Shown here piece by piece: positions 6,757 through 10,897 of a stretch of 10,897 nt of DNA. The notes beneath the pieces were generated by a model that searched no databases, had not been told where the DNA came from, and worked only from the letters and a program-made list of their open reading frames with translations. Made by a program: the position numbers and the translations under genes. Position 1 is the first letter of the stretch. Each line of letters starts with the position of its first letter. This DNA comes from Bacillota bacterium (GTDB taxonomy: Bacteria > Bacillota > Bacilli > Bacillales > Cytobacillaceae). The stretch lies in the NCBI GenBank assembly GCA_030705745.1, contig JAUZPT010000061.1:1-10897 (forward strand), read 5' to 3'.

Positions 6757-6801
6757 GTTATTCATAATTTTAGATAGGATAAAATTAGTTGCAAAGGACA
6801 A

Positions 6802-6829
6802 AATAGTCATTGGAAGCCCATCGACTATT
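6802..6829. repeat. Nested dyad just upstream of bofC
   Basis: AATAGTC (6802-6808) and GACTATT (6823-6829) are perfect inverted repeats. Inside them, TGG (6811-6813) pairs with CCA (6818-6820), with symmetric two-base gaps and an AAGC loop. It ends about 10 bases before the bofC ribosome binding site. It may be an operator, or a leader hairpin if transcription starts upstream. It is not a terminator, since no T tract follows. Confidence 0.5.
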
Positions 6830-6852
6830 CCAGGATAAAGAGGTGATTGCGC

Positions 6853-7401
6853 ATGAGGGGCAATTGGACAAAAAAAATAACTTGTTTTGCAGTTTTCATG
6901 TTTCTCTTCATGTTAGCAGACAGAACTTCCGCTTCTGTTAAAGAATCTATTGAAAAAAAGATAAAGCAAGCCGATATGGGCAAGACGGCGCCTTTCCATT
7001 TAACTGTATACTTGGAACGGAATTATCTTGACGGGGAAGTCAGTGAAGAAGTAGTAAAAGAAACAGTTTTTACGATGGATGATTTTTGGGCGAAATATAA
7101 GCAATGGCAGCTGGCAGGGATGGGTGAAAAAGGAATTTTTCTTCAAAGAAAAATCAATGATATTTCTCCATTATTAAAAGCAAATGGGTACTTTGGTGTT
7201 AGTGGAAATGGTATTTTGACTATATTCTATGGCAGGCCCGATCATTCAAAAGTCATACAATCTTTTTTTCAAATAGATATGAAGAAGCTAGAAAGTACGA
7301 AGCAAGAAGAATTATTGCAAGGAATACCTATTAAAACGAAAGATCGCTATGTTGAAGTAATAACCTCCTTTAAGCAATATTCGATTAAACCTACGAACTA
7401 A
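6853..7401 (+). CDS. bofC: BofC, forespore checkpoint protein of pro-sigma-K processing
   Basis: BofC is made in the forespore and acts in the space between the two forespore membranes. In B. subtilis it restrains the SpoIVB protease, so delaying BofA/SpoIVFB-dependent sigma-K activation. The 182-residue product has a secretion signal (about 1-27: basic Lys7-Lys8, then a hydrophobic [10 protein letters not shown] stretch, with likely cleavage after Ser-Ala27). BofC-like blocks follow: [20 protein letters not shown] (52-71), [12 protein letters not shown] (76-87), [14 protein letters not shown] (103-116), LTIFYGRP (122-129), QSFFQID (136-142) and GIPIKTK (157-163). I chose the ATG at 6853, 7 bases after AGAGGTG; a TTG two codons upstream is too close to that site. 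It is flanked by terminators, so it looks monocistronic, unlike the csbX-bofC arrangement I recall in B. subtilis. No convincing sigma-G or sigma-F promoter was found. Confidence 0.92.
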   Translation: MRGNWTKKITCFAVFMFLFMLADRTSASVKESIEKKIKQADMGKTAPFHLTVYLERNYLDGEVSEEVVKETVFTMDDFWAKYKQWQLAGMGEKGIFLQRKINDISPLLKANGYFGVSGNGILTIFYGRPDHSKVIQSFFQIDMKKLESTKQEELLQGIPIKTKDRYVEVITSFKQYSIKPTN

Positions 7402-7412
7402 ATGGAAAAAGA

Positions 7413-7441
7413 AAGGTCGGGCAAAAAATGTCCGGCTTTTC
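7413..7441 (+). terminator. Probable intrinsic terminator of bofC
   Basis: GTCGGGCA (7416-7423) pairs with TGTCCGGC (7429-7436), including two G-U pairs, around an A5 loop. The AAG/TTT flank can extend the stem. The following T tract is short and interrupted (TTTTCTTC). It begins 14 bases after the bofC stop. Confidence 0.7.
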
Positions 7442-7456
7442 TTCTGTACTCTTTCT

Positions 7457-7485
7457 TCAACAATCGTAAAAATGTATGATAGAAT
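7457..7485 (+). promoter_or_regulatory. Putative sigma-A promoter of the ruvA-ruvB-queA-tgt operon
   Basis: TCAACA (7457-7462, 4/6 match to TTGACA) lies exactly 17 bases before TAGAAT (7480-7485, 5/6 match to TATAAT). An overlapping TATGAT at 7475-7480 is an alternative -10. The predicted leader to the ruvA start is about 25 bases. Confidence 0.45.
7465..7478. promoter_or_regulatory. Degenerate LexA (DinR) box candidate upstream of ruvA
   Basis: CGTAAAAATGTATG matches the Gram-positive LexA consensus CGAACRNRYGTTYG at 10 of 13 defined positions and lies in the promoter spacer, a good place for a repressor. The mismatches fall in the important CGAAC and GTTCG arms, so binding may be weak or absent. 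ruvAB belongs to the B. subtilis LexA regulon, which gives a prior for a site here. Confidence 0.38.
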
Positions 7486-7516
7486 GAGGTACAGCAAAGC
7501 AGAGGAGAGAAATGGG

Positions 7517-8128
7517 TTGTTTGAATTTATTATAGGAACGGTTGATTTTATTAGTCCGGAATACATAGTCGTGGACAATAGTGGGGTTGGCTACCAAATT
7601 GCTACTCCCAATCCATTTATTTATTCCGCTAAAATAGGAAAAGAAATAAAAATTTATACGTATCATTACGTCCGGGAAGACATTAACGCCTTGTACGGAT
7701 TTGAAACAAGGGAAGAGAAAACGTTATTTACAAAGCTGCTCAACGTGACTGGCATCGGCCCAAAAGGAGCTTTGGCCATTTTGGCATCCGGCGAGCCTGA
7801 GCAGGTGGTGCAGGCAATTGAAAATGAAGATGAAGCTTTTCTCATCAAATTTCCGGGAGTAGGAAAAAAGACGGCCAGACAGATGATTTTGGATTTAAAA
7901 GGAAAACTTCAAAATATTGTTCCTGACTTTTTTCCAAACTTATTTAATGCCGATACGATTCAAGCTCAAGCTTCAGGCCATTCTGCTGCATTCGAAGAGG
8001 CAATACTGGCTTTGCAGGCACTTGGTTATTCAGAGAAAGAAATAAAGAAGATTTCACCTGAATTGCGCAAAGAACAGCTGTCAACGGACCAATATATTAA
8101 AAAAGCCCTGCAACGGCTTTTAAAATAA
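7517..8128 (+). CDS. ruvA: Holliday junction branch-migration protein RuvA
   Basis: RuvA tetramers bind four-way junction DNA and load the RuvB motor during recombinational repair. I start at the TTG at 7517: GAGGAG (7502-7507) lies 9 bases upstream, and the product then opens [20 protein letters not shown] like other RuvA proteins, at 203 residues (about 201 in B. subtilis). An upstream in-frame ATG at 7472 would lie within the predicted promoter. The N-terminal OB fold (1-62) includes GVGYQI and YHYVRED. Two helix-hairpin-helix DNA-binding motifs follow, [11 protein letters not shown] (79-89) and [12 protein letters not shown] (113-124). A variable linker (about 135-155) leads to domain III (about 156-203), which contacts RuvB. 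ruvB begins 11 bases after the stop. Confidence 0.96.
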   Translation: MFEFIIGTVDFISPEYIVVDNSGVGYQIATPNPFIYSAKIGKEIKIYTYHYVREDINALYGFETREEKTLFTKLLNVTGIGPKGALAILASGEPEQVVQAIENEDEAFLIKFPGVGKKTARQMILDLKGKLQNIVPDFFPNLFNADTIQAQASGHSAAFEEAILALQALGYSEKEIKKISPELRKEQLSTDQYIKKALQRLLK

Positions 8129-8139
8129 GGTGATAACAA

Positions 8140-9141
8140 ATGGATGAACGGATCATTGGAAGTGAAGCAAACCCCCAGGATCTAAGCTTTGAGCAAAGTC
8201 TTCGCCCACAAACATTAAAGCAATATATCGGACAGGATAAAGTGAAAGAAAATCTGGGCATCTTTATCGAAGCAGCAAGGCAACGGCATGAAACGCTTGA
8301 TCATGTTCTTTTATACGGCCCCCCTGGATTGGGGAAAACGACGCTCGCTACCATCATCGCCAATGAAATGGGAGTCAATATTCGAACGACATCCGGTCCC
8401 GCTATTGAAAGGCCGGGTGACCTTGCCGCAATCCTGACAGCACTGGAGCCTGGAGATGTTTTATTTATTGACGAAATTCACAGGCTTCCGCGATCGATCG
8501 AGGAAGTATTATACCCCGCGATGGAGGATTTTTGTCTCGATATCGTCATTGGAAAGGGGCCGGGAGCGCGCTCAGTCCGTCTGGATCTCCCACCTTTTAC
8601 TTTGGTAGGGGCAACAACTAGGGCAGGAGCACTGTCTGCACCTTTACGTGATCGATTTGGAGTTTTAAGCAGGCTCGAGTATTATAAGGAGGATCAGCTA
8701 AAAAGCATAGTTCTCCGTACGTCAGAGCTGTTTGAAACTGAAATTGACGGCACTGCTGCCGAAGAAATCGCACGCAGGTCGCGTGGGACACCCAGAATTG
8801 CAAACAGGCTTTTGCGAAGGGTCCGTGACTATGCACAAGTACGGGGCAATGGTGTAATTGATTTTTCGGTTTCCAGGGAAGCTCTGGAGCTGCTTCAGGT
8901 TGATCGCTTAGGACTTGATCATATCGACCATAAATTGTTGCTTGGCATTATCGAAAAATATCGTGGTGGTCCTGTTGGACTTGAAACGATCGCTGCTACG
9001 ATTGGTGAGGAATCGGATACAATTGAAGATGTGTATGAACCGTATTTGCTTCAAATTGGTTTTTTGCAAAGAACGCCAAGGGGGCGTGTCGTAACGGGGG
9101 CAGTGTATCGCCATTTCAATATGGAAATTCCTGCAGAATAA
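8140..9141 (+). CDS. ruvB: Holliday junction branch-migration ATPase RuvB
   Basis: AAA+ hexameric motor that pumps DNA through RuvA-bound junctions. The product is 333 residues, normal for RuvB. Motifs are Walker [10 protein letters not shown] (60-68), Walker B FIDEIH (109-114), the sensor I region GATTRAG (157-163), the arginine-finger region APLRDRF (167-173), sensor [19 protein letters not shown] (216-232), and a C-terminal winged-helix domain with [15 protein letters not shown] (276-290) and [16 protein letters not shown] (301-316). The ribosome binding site AAGGTG (8127-8132) overlaps the ruvA stop region, 7 bases before the ATG. Spacing to ruvA shows co-transcription. No irregularities seen. 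Confidence 0.97.
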   Translation: MDERIIGSEANPQDLSFEQSLRPQTLKQYIGQDKVKENLGIFIEAARQRHETLDHVLLYGPPGLGKTTLATIIANEMGVNIRTTSGPAIERPGDLAAILTALEPGDVLFIDEIHRLPRSIEEVLYPAMEDFCLDIVIGKGPGARSVRLDLPPFTLVGATTRAGALSAPLRDRFGVLSRLEYYKEDQLKSIVLRTSELFETEIDGTAAEEIARRSRGTPRIANRLLRRVRDYAQVRGNGVIDFSVSREALELLQVDRLGLDHIDHKLLLGIIEKYRGGPVGLETIAATIGEESDTIEDVYEPYLLQIGFLQRTPRGRVVTGAVYRHFNMEIPAE

Positions 9142-9195
9142 ACCGATTATGAAAGAGTTCATCAATTTATTAGAAAAAAAAGATAGGGTGTCTTT

Positions 9196-10224
9196 ATGAA
9201 AGTAGATTTATTTGATTTTGATTTGCCAGAAGAATTGATTGCACAAATTCCATTACGCAATCGAACAGACAGCAGACTAATGGTTTTGGACAAAACTTCG
9301 GGTGAAATAAAGCATGAAACGTTTCAACAAATCAAAAATTATTTTAAAGCAGGCGATTGCCTTGTTTTAAACGATACAAGAGTTTTACCCGCCAGGCTGT
9401 TTGGCGTGAAAGCTGATACAGGAGCTAAAATTGAGGTTCTTCTATTAAAGCAGCTGGAAGGCGACTGCTGGGAAACTCTCGTTAAACCCGCGAAAAGGGT
9501 AAAAGAAGGAACAGAGATCTCCTTTGGGGAAGGCCTACTGACAGCAGTTTGCAGCGGCACTTCCGAGCATGGTGGAAGAATCCTGAAATTCCAGTACGAC
9601 GGTATTTTTTATGAGATTTTGGAACAGCTCGGAGAAATGCCTCTTCCTCCTTACATAAAGGAACAGTTGGATGATCGTGAAAGGTATCAGACCGTGTTTG
9701 CACGCGAACCGGGTTCAGCAGCTGCACCAACGGCAGGCCTGCATTTTACCGAGGAATTATTGGATGAACTCAGAGGTCTTGGTGTCCATATTGCATTTAT
9801 CACGCTTCATGTTGGCTTAGGAACTTTCAGGCCTGTTAGTGTGGACAATGTGCTGGAGCATGATATGCATGCAGAATACTACGTGCTGACAGAAGGCACA
9901 GCGCGTTTATTGAACGAAGTCAAAGAGGCGGGGGGCAGAATAATATCTGTCGGAACGACTTCGACACGAACGCTTGAAACGATTGCCGGCATTCACGGCG
10001 GACAGTTTGTAGCAGGAAGCGGCTGGACAAATATTTTTATATACCCAGGCTACGAGTTTAAGGGAATCGATGGAATGATCACCAATTTTCATTTGCCCAA
10101 ATCCACACTCATTATGCTCGTGAGTGCACTTGCGGGAAGGGAAAATGTTTTGAATGCCTATACAACTGCAGTAAATGAGCGGTACCGTTTCTTCAGTTTT
10201 GGAGACGCGATGCTTATCATCTAG
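9196..10224 (+). CDS. queA: S-adenosylmethionine:tRNA ribosyltransferase-isomerase QueA
   Basis: Transfers and isomerises the ribosyl group of S-adenosylmethionine onto preQ1-tRNA to give epoxyqueuosine at the wobble position of GUN-anticodon tRNAs. The product is 342 residues, matching the family. Signatures are [20 protein letters not shown] near the N-terminus, [30 protein letters not shown], the [13 protein letters not shown] segment, GTTSTRTLE, and the C-terminal [20 protein letters not shown], where the conserved NFHLP stretch is complete. AGGGTG (9185-9190) lies 5 bases before the ATG. The gap from ruvB is 54 bases, with no promoter or terminator visible, so it is probably part of the ruvAB transcript. 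The yrzS gene found here in B. subtilis is absent. tgt, which acts just before QueA in the pathway, follows 39 bases on. Confidence 0.97.
   Translation: MKVDLFDFDLPEELIAQIPLRNRTDSRLMVLDKTSGEIKHETFQQIKNYFKAGDCLVLNDTRVLPARLFGVKADTGAKIEVLLLKQLEGDCWETLVKPAKRVKEGTEISFGEGLLTAVCSGTSEHGGRILKFQYDGIFYEILEQLGEMPLPPYIKEQLDDRERYQTVFAREPGSAAAPTAGLHFTEELLDELRGLGVHIAFITLHVGLGTFRPVSVDNVLEHDMHAEYYVLTEGTARLLNEVKEAGGRIISVGTTSTRTLETIAGIHGGQFVAGSGWTNIFIYPGYEFKGIDGMITNFHLPKSTLIMLVSALAGRENVLNAYTTAVNERYRFFSFGDAMLII

Positions 10225-10897
<673 letters not shown>

Noticed and set aside
6757..6785. Sigma-F or sigma-B type promoter for bofC based on GGATAAAAT at 6777-6785
   Set aside because: The -10-like sequence fits loosely, but no acceptable -35 lies 15-16 bases upstream, so it is not listed as a feature.
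8101..8124. Terminator at the ruvA/ruvB junction (AAAAGCC-loop-GGCTTTT)
   Set aside because: The stem is only 7 bp and the T run is 4 bases, all within ruvA codons and before a normally spaced ruvB, so it is at most a weak pause.

Overview
The window reads as a chromosomal segment of an endospore-forming Bacillaceae (Bacillus sensu lato). It is AT-rich, has strong AGGAGG-type ribosome binding sites and frequent GTG/TTG starts, and every recognisable gene lies on the + strand. The gene order nadB-nadC-nadA-safA-(kinase-like)-coxA-like-bofC-ruvA-ruvB-queA-tgt matches, as I remember it, the conserved Bacillus subtilis nadBCA-safA-coxA-csbX-bofC-ruvAB-yrzS-queA-tgt neighbourhood, with differences. 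A CotS/YsxE-type kinase-like gene sits between safA and the coxA-like gene, and no csbX or yrzS counterpart is seen. Genus and species cannot be fixed from this sequence alone.

Region 1 (1-3300), NAD biosynthesis: the 3' part of nadB (L-aspartate oxidase), then nadC (quinolinate phosphoribosyltransferase) and nadA (quinolinate synthase). The genes overlap one another and the unit ends at a strong intrinsic terminator. Together they turn aspartate into nicotinate mononucleotide.

Region 2 (3301-6757), spore coat and cortex: a putative sigma-E promoter drives safA, a LysM morphogenetic protein with a long, repetitive Met/Pro/Gln-rich tail. A CotS/YsxE-like kinase-fold gene overlaps its 3' end. 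A YhcN/YlaJ-family sporulation lipoprotein (CoxA-like) follows. This region holds the least ordinary features: an in-frame internal start with a strong Shine-Dalgarno inside safA, a two-module duplication, a 6 x 42-bp in-frame tandem repeat, and two hairpins that cover ribosome binding sites.

Region 3 (6758-7440), bofC: a monocistronic-looking sporulation checkpoint gene between two terminators, with a nested dyad just ahead of its ribosome binding site.

Region 4 (7441-10897), ruvA-ruvB-queA-tgt: Holliday-junction branch migration followed by two tRNA queuosine-modification enzymes, closely spaced as an operon. A sigma-A-like promoter with a degenerate LexA-box-like element precedes it. tgt runs off the right edge. 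No gap longer than about 160 bases lacks a gene, and I saw no rRNA, tRNA, CRISPR, insertion sequence or phage signature. Nothing here amounts to a clearly new biological system; the most promising leads are regulatory and structural features of the safA locus.
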